A DNA stretch of 64,000 nt from IMG/VR virus record IMGVR_UViG_3300050821_004383, positions 1-64,000 of that record; one strand, given 5' to 3'. Below are positions 46,729 through 54,692 of the stretch, piece after piece. The position numbers were made by a program, and so were the translations under genes. Under the pieces are notes generated by a model. That model ran no database searches. It was not told where the DNA came from and saw nothing but the letters and a program-made list of their open reading frames with translations. This DNA is from a virus. Numbering within the stretch: the first letter of the stretch is position 1; each line of letters opens with the position of its first letter.

Positions 46729-47309
46729 GCAATAAAAAAGTACCAGAAGGTTTTCATAAGCATACGAACGGCGGCGGTACTGTTCAGGACACCGCTCACG
46801 TAGAAGAATCAGTTTACGTTGGGCCAGACGCGCGGGTGTTCGGCGACGCGCGGGTGTCCGGCAACGCGCGGGTGTCCGACAACGCGTGGGTGTTCGGCGA
46901 CGCGCGGGTGTCCGGCAACGCGTGGGTGTTCGGCGACGCGCGGGTGTCCGGCGACGCGTGGGTGTTCGGCGACGCGCGGGTGTCCGACAACGCGCGGGTG
47001 TTCGGCGACGCGCGGGTGTCCGGCAACGCGTGGGTGTTCGGCGACGCGCGGGTGTCCGGCAACGCGTGGGTGTTCGGCGACGCGCGGGTGTCCGGCGACG
47101 CGTGGGTGTTCTCACCACTTTACATTCAAGGACCACGCCACGCTCTTACAAATTGCAAATACGGCTACATACAAATTGGTTGCCATTGCAATACTTTCGC
47201 ATACTGGCAGAAGCATTACAAAGCAATCGGGCGAGCCGAAGGCTACACGGAGGAAGAAATCGAACAATACGGTCTCTTCATTCAAATGTTCGCAAAGATA
47301 GGGAAATAA
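46725..47309 (+). CDS. Left-handed beta-helix (hexapeptide repeat) protein
   Basis: This encodes 194 residues. Residues 33-126 are near-perfect hexapeptide steps (DARVFG, DARVSG, NAWVFG), predicting a left-handed parallel beta-helix. The underlying DNA is an 18-bp repeat, which leaves other frames falsely open. The C-terminal 60 residues contain CHCNTFAYW and a helical end. Hexapeptide proteins are often transferases or bulk scaffolds; no acyl-binding extension is visible. Confidence 0.72.
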   Translation: MSNKKVPEGFHKHTNGGGTVQDTAHVEESVYVGPDARVFGDARVSGNARVSDNAWVFGDARVSGNAWVFGDARVSGDAWVFGDARVSDNARVFGDARVSGNAWVFGDARVSGNAWVFGDARVSGDAWVFSPLYIQGPRHALTNCKYGYIQIGCHCNTFAYWQKHYKAIGRAEGYTEEEIEQYGLFIQMFAKIGK

Positions 47310-47512
47310 TGAGCGACACACAAGGCTACGAGGACGTTAAGTGCCAAGTGAGAGTCAGCAGACAGTGCGAGGGCGGAAACGCGGGCTATCAGCGTACGAA
47401 GCAATTCGCACGTGTCGGTCCCTGGCTTGACGCATGTGAACCTTGTGCCCGCACCGAGTACGAGCAACCCACACAGTTTCAAAAAGAGGAGGACCCTGAA
47501 CAAGGGTTTTGA
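47309..47512 (+). CDS. Hypothetical Cys-containing protein, 67 aa
   Basis: TAATG start. Cys at KCQVRVSRQC and ACEPCAR could form a zinc knuckle with the C-terminal pair. Unknown function. Confidence 0.5.
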   Translation: MSDTQGYEDVKCQVRVSRQCEGGNAGYQRTKQFARVGPWLDACEPCARTEYEQPTQFQKEEDPEQGF

Positions 47513-47513
47513 T

Positions 47514-47663
47514 ATGAGCAAAACATACAGAGACCAACCGCGCAGCAAACACTCAGACGAGACGCCTCAGAAGGCGATTGACCGTCTGCGCAAAGCAGAG
47601 GCTCGGGAAGATATTCGAGAGGCCCTAGCAGCCTCCCAGGAGGCAACAAATGCAGGCAAGTGA
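47514..47663 (+). CDS. Small charged helical protein, 49 aa
   Basis: MSKTYRDQPRSKHSDETPQKAIDRLRKAEAREDI...; helical, hydrophilic. Weak ribosome site. Confidence 0.45.
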   Translation: MSKTYRDQPRSKHSDETPQKAIDRLRKAEAREDIREALAASQEATNAGK

Positions 47664-47871
47664 CCACTGGCCGACCCCGTCCGCGCACCGCGAGTATTGG
47701 GAGCACCGCCACAACGCATACATCTACGAGTATGACCCAACAGATGATGGACAAGAATGGTTTACTCTTCGCATCATTCTCGCGACTCATGACCCGGAAG
47801 AACTGGAAGTGGAGCGCCAAGAAACAATGGAGCGCCGCTGCGGTCGCATCAAATCGAGGTACTACGTATGA
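47650..47871 (+). CDS. Hypothetical protein, 73 aa
   Basis: Acidic/aromatic N-terminus (WPTPSAHREYWEHRHNAYIYEY) and helical C-terminus. Overlaps both neighbours. Confidence 0.45.
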   Translation: MQASDHWPTPSAHREYWEHRHNAYIYEYDPTDDGQEWFTLRIILATHDPEELEVERQETMERRCGRIKSRYYV

Positions 47872-48062
47872 CGTTCATCCTTCTTCCATATGGTAGCGGT
47901 GGATTTTCAATCGAGCGAACGTTAGCGCGATGGTTCCCTCCCGCGTTAACACCTCTGGACCTGGACTCTCACAAGCAATCCCTCGCGTATCAATATCGAA
48001 TTTCACGCAAGGGCGAGGACCGAAACCCGACGATGATTGCTGGCGTGCAGATTGTTCGATAA
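47868..48062 (+). CDS. Hypothetical protein, 64 aa
   Basis: Small beta-type protein; ATGA overlap with the previous gene. No family recognised. Confidence 0.4.
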   Translation: MTFILLPYGSGGFSIERTLARWFPPALTPLDLDSHKQSLAYQYRISRKGEDRNPTMIAGVQIVR

Positions 48063-48065
48063 ACA

Positions 48066-48518
48066 ATGAGGCATTTTCTTGCTCCTTATGTGAAAGAGCA
48101 AGCAAAAGAAAAGGCGCGAGCAAAGCGCTTAATGGACAACTACAAGCTGACGGTGGAACAGTATGACGCCATCCTTGCGTACCAGGGTGGCGTTTGCTAC
48201 GTGTGCCAGTGTCCGGAACCTGTAAAGGGCCGTCGATTGTCTGTGGACCACGACCACGACACCGGGGAGATTCGCGGACTCGCCTGCTCTCGCTGCAATC
48301 CACTTCTAGGCAAGATAGAGAACGCGTTTAAACGTTACGGACTCGGAAAGGTCCCAGGCTTAACAGTGGCGATTGTAGTGTGCCGACTGTATCGATATCT
48401 GGCAAGACCGCCAGCCCGCATTGCGTTAGGCGGGACACACATCGGTTACCCTGGACGAACCGGAACGAAGGCGCACCGCGCTCGGCTACGTAAAGAGAAG
48501 AAAACAAAGGCCACATAA
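48066..48518 (+). CDS. Endonuclease VII-type HNH nuclease (second copy)
   Basis: This encodes 150 residues. CYVCQCPE, LSVDHDHDTGEIRGLACSRCNPLLGKIEN is the endonuclease VII HNH core, more compact than the 7897-8298 copy. The C-terminal 50 residues are basic. Starts with ATGAGGCATTT, an 11-mer shared with two other early ORFs. Confidence 0.85.
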   Translation: MRHFLAPYVKEQAKEKARAKRLMDNYKLTVEQYDAILAYQGGVCYVCQCPEPVKGRRLSVDHDHDTGEIRGLACSRCNPLLGKIENAFKRYGLGKVPGLTVAIVVCRLYRYLARPPARIALGGTHIGYPGRTGTKAHRARLRKEKKTKAT

Positions 48519-48521
48519 ATC

Positions 48522-48599
48522 ATGAGGCATTTCAGCGCTTCTTTCGAAGGGAAGGACGAGCTAATTCTCTTAAAGGTAACGGCACTGCTGAGGAATTGA
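48522..48599 (+). CDS. Possible 25-aa ORF
   Basis: MRHFSASFEGKDELILLKVTALLRN; starts with the same ATGAGGCATTT 11-mer as 48066 and 53226. No clear ribosome site. Uncertain. Confidence 0.3.
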   Translation: MRHFSASFEGKDELILLKVTALLRN

Positions 48600-48642
48600 G
48601 ACGAGTCGCAGAATACGCAGAACAATGCGGAGGCCAAAACGT

Positions 48643-49383
48643 ATGAATTTACCCATCGTGACTAATGCCGAAAACGTCGTGAAGAAAGACCTGTCCTGGA
48701 TTACACATCACCTCATTTTAGTGGGCGTGCTGGTCGCAGTTTTGTTTCTCGGTATCTGGGAAGTCCAATCCCTTATCGAGAAACACGACGAGAAGAAAGC
48801 ACAGCAAGCGAACACCGCGCTGCAAGTGGTTGTTGACCAAGTAAAGAGATTGGAAGAACACCAAGCACAGAACGACGTAGCCATCGCGCAGCGCGAGGCC
48901 GCTCGTGATGCCCTCGACAAAGCACTTATCGCAACTATCAACGCTCGCGACAAAGCGCTCACCGACCAAATTCAAAAGAACGCCACACTCACAGCACAGC
49001 AAGCCGCTGCGCGACTCTCGGAGCAATATAAGGCACAGCCGGGAGAAGTTACAGCAAGTGGCGACACCGTTATAGCGGACCTCCCTCTCGCTCGCTCCTT
49101 CGTAAACACGTTTGACCAACTCAACGTCTGCACCGCTAATTATGTTGATGAACAAAAGCAACTGGCTGCGGAGCAAGCGCGTACCGCTGACTTGAAGACC
49201 CAGGTGTCCGACCGCGACAAAACCATCACAGGAAAGAACGAAGAACTCGTTAAGCAAAAAGCAAAGGACGACGAGGGCAAGAAGGTCGCTGTTGACAAAG
49301 AGAAGAAGAAGCACAAGTGGTACGCACTAGGCGGCATCATCATCATCGAAGCAGTTCGATTTTATCTTACGGGGAAACCATGA
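48643..49383 (+). CDS. Membrane coiled-coil protein, 246 aa
   Basis: ATG 48643 with GGAGG about 10 nt upstream. A membrane helix at about residues 20-40 (HLILVGVLVAVLFLGIW), then a long Q/A/K/E coiled coil to about 215, and a terminal hydrophobic segment (WYALGGIIIIEAVRFYL). It may be a spanin-like or membrane-scaffold protein; the next gene overlaps by ATGA. Confidence 0.6.
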   Translation: MNLPIVTNAENVVKKDLSWITHHLILVGVLVAVLFLGIWEVQSLIEKHDEKKAQQANTALQVVVDQVKRLEEHQAQNDVAIAQREAARDALDKALIATINARDKALTDQIQKNATLTAQQAAARLSEQYKAQPGEVTASGDTVIADLPLARSFVNTFDQLNVCTANYVDEQKQLAAEQARTADLKTQVSDRDKTITGKNEELVKQKAKDDEGKKVAVDKEKKKHKWYALGGIIIIEAVRFYLTGKP

Positions 49384-51038
49384 ACGTACCGAAGCGCGAT
49401 AGAAAATCAGTTGAAGAAGTCTCCGCTGTTTACGAAGCGACAGGTGGAAACATTCGCCAGACTGCGAAGAAGTTAGGCATCAGTCGCTCCTCGGTGCGCC
49501 GTATTTTGGAAGGCACCGGGATAATGAAGAAGCCGTTAGTCGGCGGCACCAAGGGCGGCACAGAGACGCAGGTTCGACCTCTGCCCAAGAAGGGTGAAGT
49601 CAACCGCTACATTCTTACTTCCGCGCAGAATAATACACATGTTCACGCGGAACTGCTAGCGAACCTGAAAGCACTAGCGAACCACTACGGCGCTGCAATC
49701 ATTGTGGGCACGTACACATACAATCAGAATCATTACGGTAAGCTGAGCGTAAAGCGCGGCAAAGATAAACCGGAAGAGACTCAGTTGTGGTACGACCCGG
49801 CCATCGTAGATTACATCAAGGATTATCGTATTGAACTCGGTAAGGGTCTCGTGTGGTGCGGCGAATACAACGCGCTGCCGACGAACGTGAACCCGCTGGC
49901 CGGACTCGAATCGTACACCGGACGCCAAAGCGCTATCTTCCCTCACGCCAAGCTGGCGATGCGCAGCATTGCAACGATGCAAAACGAGGGCGTGAAGCTG
50001 AACTACACCACAGGCACCGTCACTCAGCGCAACTACATCCAGAAGCGCGAGGGTGTGATTGCAGAGTTTCATCACATCTATGGCGCACTGCTCGTGGAAG
50101 TGAACAGTGAAGGCAATTGGTGGGTCCGCCAGTTGAACCAGGACGAGGGCACCGGGACGCTGCAAGATTTGAGCGTGCTCGTTAAGAACGGCAAGGTTAT
50201 CGCAGAGGACGCTGGGGTAGAAGCTATCACATACGGCGACCTGCACGGTGTCTTTGCGGACCCGGATGTAATCAACGCGTCGCTGGACATGCGTTTTCAC
50301 CTCGCGCCGAAGTATCAGTTCTTGCACGACGTGATGGAAGGCGCGGCAGTCAATCCGCACCAACGCAAGTACCAGACGAACCACGAGAAGTTTCACACGT
50401 GGCTGCGCGGCTATCACAAGCTGGACAACGAACTGGTGGACACCGCCAAGCTGTTGGAGCGCTTCGATGTCAACACGACTAAGACGGTCATTGTGGATTC
50501 GAATCACGACGACGCGTGGTTGAAGAAGTGGCTGCGCGAGTACGATTATCGTAAGGACCCTCCGAACACCGAGGTCTTTTTGAAGCTGCAAGCGTATCTG
50601 TATGGGCAGATTCGCAACGGAGTTACCGACGAGCAGTCTCGCGCACGCACCGCGAACCCGAAGATGGTACGCGACATCAACGTGCTTGAGTATGCTCTTC
50701 GAGAAGTCGGCGGCTACAAGGCTAAGGCGAAGTTTCTCCTAGCCGACGAGTCATTCCTTACGTGCGGCAAGAAGATTGAGAACGGCATGCACGGTCACCT
50801 GGGGCCAGCCGGACGTTTCGGGACCCCGGAGAACTTGTCCAAGATGGCACGCAAGGCCAACACCGCGCACACGCACAGCACCGGAATCTGGAATGGACTT
50901 TACGTCGCGGGAACGAGTAGCAAGCTGCGCTGGGATTACACCAAGGGACCCAGCAACTGGACACACTCACATATAGTGACGTATCCGAACGGCAAGCGCA
51001 CGATTGTGACAATCTACAACGGCGCGTGGAGAGCATAA
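49380..51038 (+). CDS. HTH plus calcineurin-like phosphoesterase (T5 A1-like)
   Basis: This encodes 552 residues. Residues 15-45 are a Fis-type helix-turn-helix (VYEATGGNIRQTAKKLGISRSSVRRIL). The body shows metallophosphoesterase motifs in order: GDLHG (about 302), DSNHDDAW in place of GNHD (about 375), GMHGH and a final HTHS. The layout resembles the T5 A1 DNA-transfer protein family, which acts early and degrades host DNA. That functional link is inferred. Confidence 0.65.
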   Translation: MNVPKRDRKSVEEVSAVYEATGGNIRQTAKKLGISRSSVRRILEGTGIMKKPLVGGTKGGTETQVRPLPKKGEVNRYILTSAQNNTHVHAELLANLKALANHYGAAIIVGTYTYNQNHYGKLSVKRGKDKPEETQLWYDPAIVDYIKDYRIELGKGLVWCGEYNALPTNVNPLAGLESYTGRQSAIFPHAKLAMRSIATMQNEGVKLNYTTGTVTQRNYIQKREGVIAEFHHIYGALLVEVNSEGNWWVRQLNQDEGTGTLQDLSVLVKNGKVIAEDAGVEAITYGDLHGVFADPDVINASLDMRFHLAPKYQFLHDVMEGAAVNPHQRKYQTNHEKFHTWLRGYHKLDNELVDTAKLLERFDVNTTKTVIVDSNHDDAWLKKWLREYDYRKDPPNTEVFLKLQAYLYGQIRNGVTDEQSRARTANPKMVRDINVLEYALREVGGYKAKAKFLLADESFLTCGKKIENGMHGHLGPAGRFGTPENLSKMARKANTAHTHSTGIWNGLYVAGTSSKLRWDYTKGPSNWTHSHIVTYPNGKRTIVTIYNGAWRA

Positions 51039-51265
51039 TGCCCGGAAGAAAACGAGAAGAACCGAAGCACAACTCCGCAGAGCGCACTGAACGCCGCGCG
51101 AAGCAGGGACCGAAGAAGGTTCTCTACATCAACGGTAAACTCGCCTGCCAGCGCTGTTCCAACGGCTGGGTGGTGGTTGACCTTAATTCGGAGCACAAGG
51201 TCGTGAAGTGTCCGATATGCAGTTTTCCGAATGATATTCGAGAGGCTATCAAGAGGGCAGCATGA
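51038..51265 (+). CDS. Zinc-ribbon protein, 75 aa
   Basis: TAATG start. Basic N-terminus then CQRCSNGWVVVD...VVKCPICSFP, two CxxC knuckles. Likely nucleic-acid binding. Confidence 0.6.
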   Translation: MPGRKREEPKHNSAERTERRAKQGPKKVLYINGKLACQRCSNGWVVVDLNSEHKVVKCPICSFPNDIREAIKRAA

Positions 51266-51930
51266 TGCAGTTAATCCTAGGTATCGGTCACAAGTCTCGC
51301 CACGGCAAAGATTCTTTTGCCTCAGCGATTGAGAACCACTACGCGACTCAGTATTACGCCGCGCAGAAGCATGGACTGAGCAGTTATCGCCCCGTGATAG
51401 TTCAACGTCACGCGTTCGCTGACGCGCTGTATCACGAGGTCAACGAGTGGCTAAGAATTAATCCGGAGTGGGCCAAAGACGGAAAGGGGCCAACTAGTTT
51501 ACCGTCTTGGGTAACCCCTGACCCTAATCCGGAAGTCAGCGTTCGCGCACCGTACGGCAAGCACGCGAAGTTGTTGCAGTGGTGGGGCACCGAGTACCGC
51601 CGCTCTCAAGACCCTCTGTATTGGGTGAAGAAGTGGAAGTCCGGAATCAATCCGAAGGCGCAGGTTGTGATGGCAACCGATATGCGCTTCCTCAACGAAG
51701 CAGAAGCAGTCCTCGACTTGAAGGGATTCACAATCGACGTGAGCCGCTTGAATCCAAACGGCACCAACTTCATCGATGGGAGCCGCGACCCGCTGCACGT
51801 CTCGGAGACTCAGTTAGATGACTACAATTTCGATTATCGCATCAAAGTGAAAACCGGGGACCTCGTCTTGCTAGAAGAGTGGGCGATTACGTTGGTTCAC
51901 TATCTGCGAGCGTTGAAAGGACACAAGTGA
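51262..51930 (+). CDS. Deoxynucleoside monophosphate kinase
   Basis: This encodes 222 residues. LILGIGHKSRHGKDSFA is the P-loop form used by T4-type dNMP kinases. HAFADALYHEV is the substrate lid and VVMATDMRFLNEAEAV the base-binding/Asp segment. It converts dNMPs to dNDPs for phage DNA synthesis. Overlaps both neighbours. Confidence 0.82.
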   Translation: MMQLILGIGHKSRHGKDSFASAIENHYATQYYAAQKHGLSSYRPVIVQRHAFADALYHEVNEWLRINPEWAKDGKGPTSLPSWVTPDPNPEVSVRAPYGKHAKLLQWWGTEYRRSQDPLYWVKKWKSGINPKAQVVMATDMRFLNEAEAVLDLKGFTIDVSRLNPNGTNFIDGSRDPLHVSETQLDDYNFDYRIKVKTGDLVLLEEWAITLVHYLRALKGHK

Positions 51931-52490
51931 AAAAATCAAAAGAATCGAATGCATCAATCGAGACGTTTACAGGAAAGCTGTTCGATATTCGAAATCCGAA
52001 GCCAGAGATGGTTTGTATCGAGGATATTGCTCACTCGCTTTCCGGTCTTCCTCGATTCACGATGCATTGCAAATTCCCTTATCCGGTAGCACAGCACTTG
52101 CGCATCGGGAGTTTCTTCATCCCAGATGAATTTGCATTCGATTACTTTTGCCACGACTTCGCGGAAGCATACCTAAACGACATGAGCCGCCCCTTGAAAC
52201 ACTTCACGATGGTAGGCCGGGAGTACAGGAAGATAGAACGACGCGTACAAGCCGTGGTCGCAGAAGTCATTGGATTCCACAAAAAAGAGCCGAAGATTGT
52301 GAAACTGTACGATACCCGGATGCTTTATACGGAAAAGGCGCAGTTGATGCACAGCGGCAACTTTCATCACGAGTGGACGAACAGAAAAGAAGGAAGAGAG
52401 CCGCTTCCGGTGACTCTTGAGTACGCGGATTTTTGGACTCAAAAAAGGTTGTTCATGGAACGATTCAATCAATTAAGGAGAAATAAATAA
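51927..52490 (+). CDS. HD-domain hydrolase (5'-nucleotidase-like)
   Basis: This encodes 187 residues from a GTG in a GTGA overlap. AQHLRIG (His), FDYFCHDFAEAYLNDMSRPLK (HD pair) match the YfbR-type HD phosphohydrolases. The YfbR group removes phosphate from dNMPs. Coupled to dNMP kinase, so a role in nucleotide pools is likely. Confidence 0.7.
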   Translation: MKKSKESNASIETFTGKLFDIRNPKPEMVCIEDIAHSLSGLPRFTMHCKFPYPVAQHLRIGSFFIPDEFAFDYFCHDFAEAYLNDMSRPLKHFTMVGREYRKIERRVQAVVAEVIGFHKKEPKIVKLYDTRMLYTEKAQLMHSGNFHHEWTNRKEGREPLPVTLEYADFWTQKRLFMERFNQLRRNK

Positions 52491-52493
52491 ATA

Positions 52494-52850
52494 ATGTCAA
52501 TTTTGGATAGTCAAATTCGTAGCATCGTGTGTGACGGCCCCGGCTGTGGCAAAGAAGTAATGTTCGACCTCAAAGACCAGAAGACGGTATTCGAGAACCC
52601 GGACAATGTCTGGTTGAAGTCTACCCGCATTACTCAGACCGGGGATGGCCGCAATCTCGTGTACTGCTCTGACACGTGCGAAGTGAAGGGCGTTGCAACA
52701 GGCAAGCACAACATCCCGGAGGCACCGAAAATTATCACGCCTACAAACCCAGCAGCCATCATAGAAGCCGCGCGTGCCGCGCAGCAAGCGAAGCAGGCTG
52801 AGCAGGCAATCCGCGACGGCCAGCCGACTAAAGTTCAACTGACGGACTAA
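52494..52850 (+). CDS. Hypothetical Cys-containing protein, 118 aa
   Basis: CDGPGCGKE and CSDTCEVKG suggest a four-Cys zinc site in the N-terminal 60 residues; the C-terminus is an Ala/Gln helix. Unknown role. Confidence 0.5.
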   Translation: MSILDSQIRSIVCDGPGCGKEVMFDLKDQKTVFENPDNVWLKSTRITQTGDGRNLVYCSDTCEVKGVATGKHNIPEAPKIITPTNPAAIIEAARAAQQAKQAEQAIRDGQPTKVQLTD

Positions 52851-53222
52851 ATGCTCGACACTCCAAACAAGACGCAGACCGTTGTTCGATTCAACGGACA
52901 CATCACCTGGGAGGGCCGCGCTGGCGGACTTCCTGAAACTATTCACGCGTTTCTGATTTTGGAAAACGCGGACGAGAAGTTCATAAGCGAGATGGTCGAG
53001 GCTCAGTCGAGAGCGTTCATCGGTTCTCAAGCGATGTACGTGCAACGTGACCAGGGCGCGATAGTGGACCTGCGAGTGATGCCTCGCAACCGAATGCTGG
53101 TGCCGTTTCACAACATCGCGTACATCGATGTGGACGTAATCCCAATGACGGGAGAACTCTCAGCGCCGGACGAGCTAGGCGTAGAACGTCTGTCGAACGG
53201 CGAAGAACCAACGAAACAGTAA
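52851..53222 (+). CDS. Hypothetical protein, 123 aa
   Basis: Beta-rich soluble protein; immediately follows the previous stop. No family recognised. Confidence 0.45.
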   Translation: MLDTPNKTQTVVRFNGHITWEGRAGGLPETIHAFLILENADEKFISEMVEAQSRAFIGSQAMYVQRDQGAIVDLRVMPRNRMLVPFHNIAYIDVDVIPMTGELSAPDELGVERLSNGEEPTKQ

Positions 53223-53225
53223 TTC

Positions 53226-53264
53226 ATGAGGCATTTAAGAGATGCTAATAGGAGAAGTACATGA
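53226..53264 (+). CDS. 12-residue leader ORF coupled to the exonuclease
   Basis: Starts with ATGAGGCATTT and ends ATGA over the exonuclease start. It contains the exonuclease ribosome site AGGAG. Could tune translation. Confidence 0.35.
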   Translation: MRHLRDANRRST

Positions 53265-53983
53265 TTGTTGCCGGACTGGACATCGAAAGCACGGGACTCG
53301 ACAAGGTCAAAGACCGCCCAATAGAAATTGGCGTGGCCTTGTGGACTACAAAATACAACCGTAGTCTTGATACCCGTGCGATTCTTGTTCAGTCCGACGG
53401 CGTCCCTGTCACTCCCGAGATTACCGAAATCACTGGCATCAACCAGGGTATGGTGGACACGTTCGGGTACACGCCAGAAGAAGCCTTCGATGAAGCGACG
53501 TACTTTGTGGACCGCGCGGAAGCGGTCGTGGCGTTCAACGGCAACCGATTCGACATTCCGATGATGCACAACCTAGCGAAGCGCGTGAAGAAGCAGTTCC
53601 CGGACAAACTCATAATTGATCCGTTCACCGACTTGCCCATGCGCGGACAAGAACTGATTACCATGTGCGCCAAGATGGGCATTTACTATGACCCGCACGA
53701 AGCGGGGGCAGACGTTGGCGCGATGCTCCGACTCATGAGCAAGTTCTCGTTTGATACGGTGCTGGCTCGCGCGAAGAGTCCGACCGTCGTAATACAGTCA
53801 ATGCAGCCGCGCAGCAATAACAAGGCGGCTAAGAAGCACAAGTTTCGTTGGAACCCGAATCATGAAATATGGTGGAAGGCAGTGAAGGAGATAGACCTCA
53901 ATGACCTCGTTGCAGCAGTTAACAACGAGTTTGGTCTTCAACAACTCGACTTTCGACCGGAAGATTTGGAGACCGACGATTAG
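53261..53983 (+). CDS. DnaQ-type 3'-5' exonuclease
   Basis: This encodes 240 residues. DEDDh motifs: GLDIESTGLD (D, E), AFNGNRFDIPMM (D) and HEAGADVGAM (H, D). The C-terminal 70 residues are an extra domain (FRWNPNHEIWWKAV). It may proofread or trim DNA alongside the family A polymerase, whose own exonuclease segment is also present. Confidence 0.87.
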   Translation: MIVAGLDIESTGLDKVKDRPIEIGVALWTTKYNRSLDTRAILVQSDGVPVTPEITEITGINQGMVDTFGYTPEEAFDEATYFVDRAEAVVAFNGNRFDIPMMHNLAKRVKKQFPDKLIIDPFTDLPMRGQELITMCAKMGIYYDPHEAGADVGAMLRLMSKFSFDTVLARAKSPTVVIQSMQPRSNNKAAKKHKFRWNPNHEIWWKAVKEIDLNDLVAAVNNEFGLQQLDFRPEDLETDD

Positions 53984-54019
53984 AAGTAACTCAACGCGCA
54001 CAGCGCACAGGAGATAAGC

Positions 54020-54607
54020 ATGAATATCGGACAAGGAAAAGTATTTGAAAGACCGACAGGCGGAGCGTTCCTCGGGACAATCATCGACGTGGTTGACATG
54101 CCTCAACAGCCAACCAAGTTCGGACCCAAGGATAAGATTCGCGTTCTGTGGGTTCTTTCTCACATCAACGGAGCGCCGTACCTCGACAAGGAAGGCCAGC
54201 CGTTCACCATCGCGGGCTTCTACAACGCGACCATGACGGACAACTCGAATTTGTCGAAGGCCCTTCGCCAGATTCTTCAAGCACAACCGCCACTCATTAC
54301 CAACACAGAGGACCTGACTCGCTTGCTGCTAGGTCGTTCGAACCAGTTGTTCCTCACCCAGGAGCCGGACCAGAAGAAGCCGAACGAGTTTGTAACGTTC
54401 GTCGCTGGAATCTCTCCGCTTCCCCCTGGCGTCATACCACCGCAGGCCCCAGCAGGCTTCGTTCGCCACGTCAATAAGCCGAAGACCCAGGCGGGACCGC
54501 AGGGTCGCCCGGTTCAGACGTACGCGCAGCCTCCTCAACAGCCAGCGGCACTCCAGAATAACGTCTCGTTCAAGACGCCAACAGCGCCTGGACAAGAAGC
54601 GTTCTAA
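54020..54607 (+). CDS. Replication-associated protein, OB-fold/ssDNA-binding candidate
   Basis: This encodes 195 residues. The N-terminal 120 residues are beta-rich (GGAFLGTIIDVVDMP..KIRVLWVLSHI...FTIAGFYNATM), followed by a Pro/Gln-rich flexible tail ending GQEAF. The architecture (OB-like core plus disordered tail) and position between exonuclease and primase suggest an ssDNA-binding role, not proven. Confidence 0.5.
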   Translation: MNIGQGKVFERPTGGAFLGTIIDVVDMPQQPTKFGPKDKIRVLWVLSHINGAPYLDKEGQPFTIAGFYNATMTDNSNLSKALRQILQAQPPLITNTEDLTRLLLGRSNQLFLTQEPDQKKPNEFVTFVAGISPLPPGVIPPQAPAGFVRHVNKPKTQAGPQGRPVQTYAQPPQQPAALQNNVSFKTPTAPGQEAF

Positions 54608-54692
54608 GTTTCCCTCGAACCCTGAAAGCCGAGGGATGAACAAGGCTTGACGCCCGCGCCAGAGTGCGCGGCTTAATTCGAATCGAGGGCAA

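Noticed and set aside
46474-47136. Long Arg-rich ORF opposite the hexapeptide gene
   Set aside because: A product of the 18-bp repeat, which keeps several frames open; low complexity and no ribosome site.
49674-50591. 305-codon ORF opposite the phosphoesterase gene
   Set aside because: Antisense shadow of a gene with clear catalytic motifs.
54640-54680. Promoter before prim-pol
   Set aside because: TTGACG is followed by a 19-nt spacer and a poor -10 within a GC hairpin; too weak to list.
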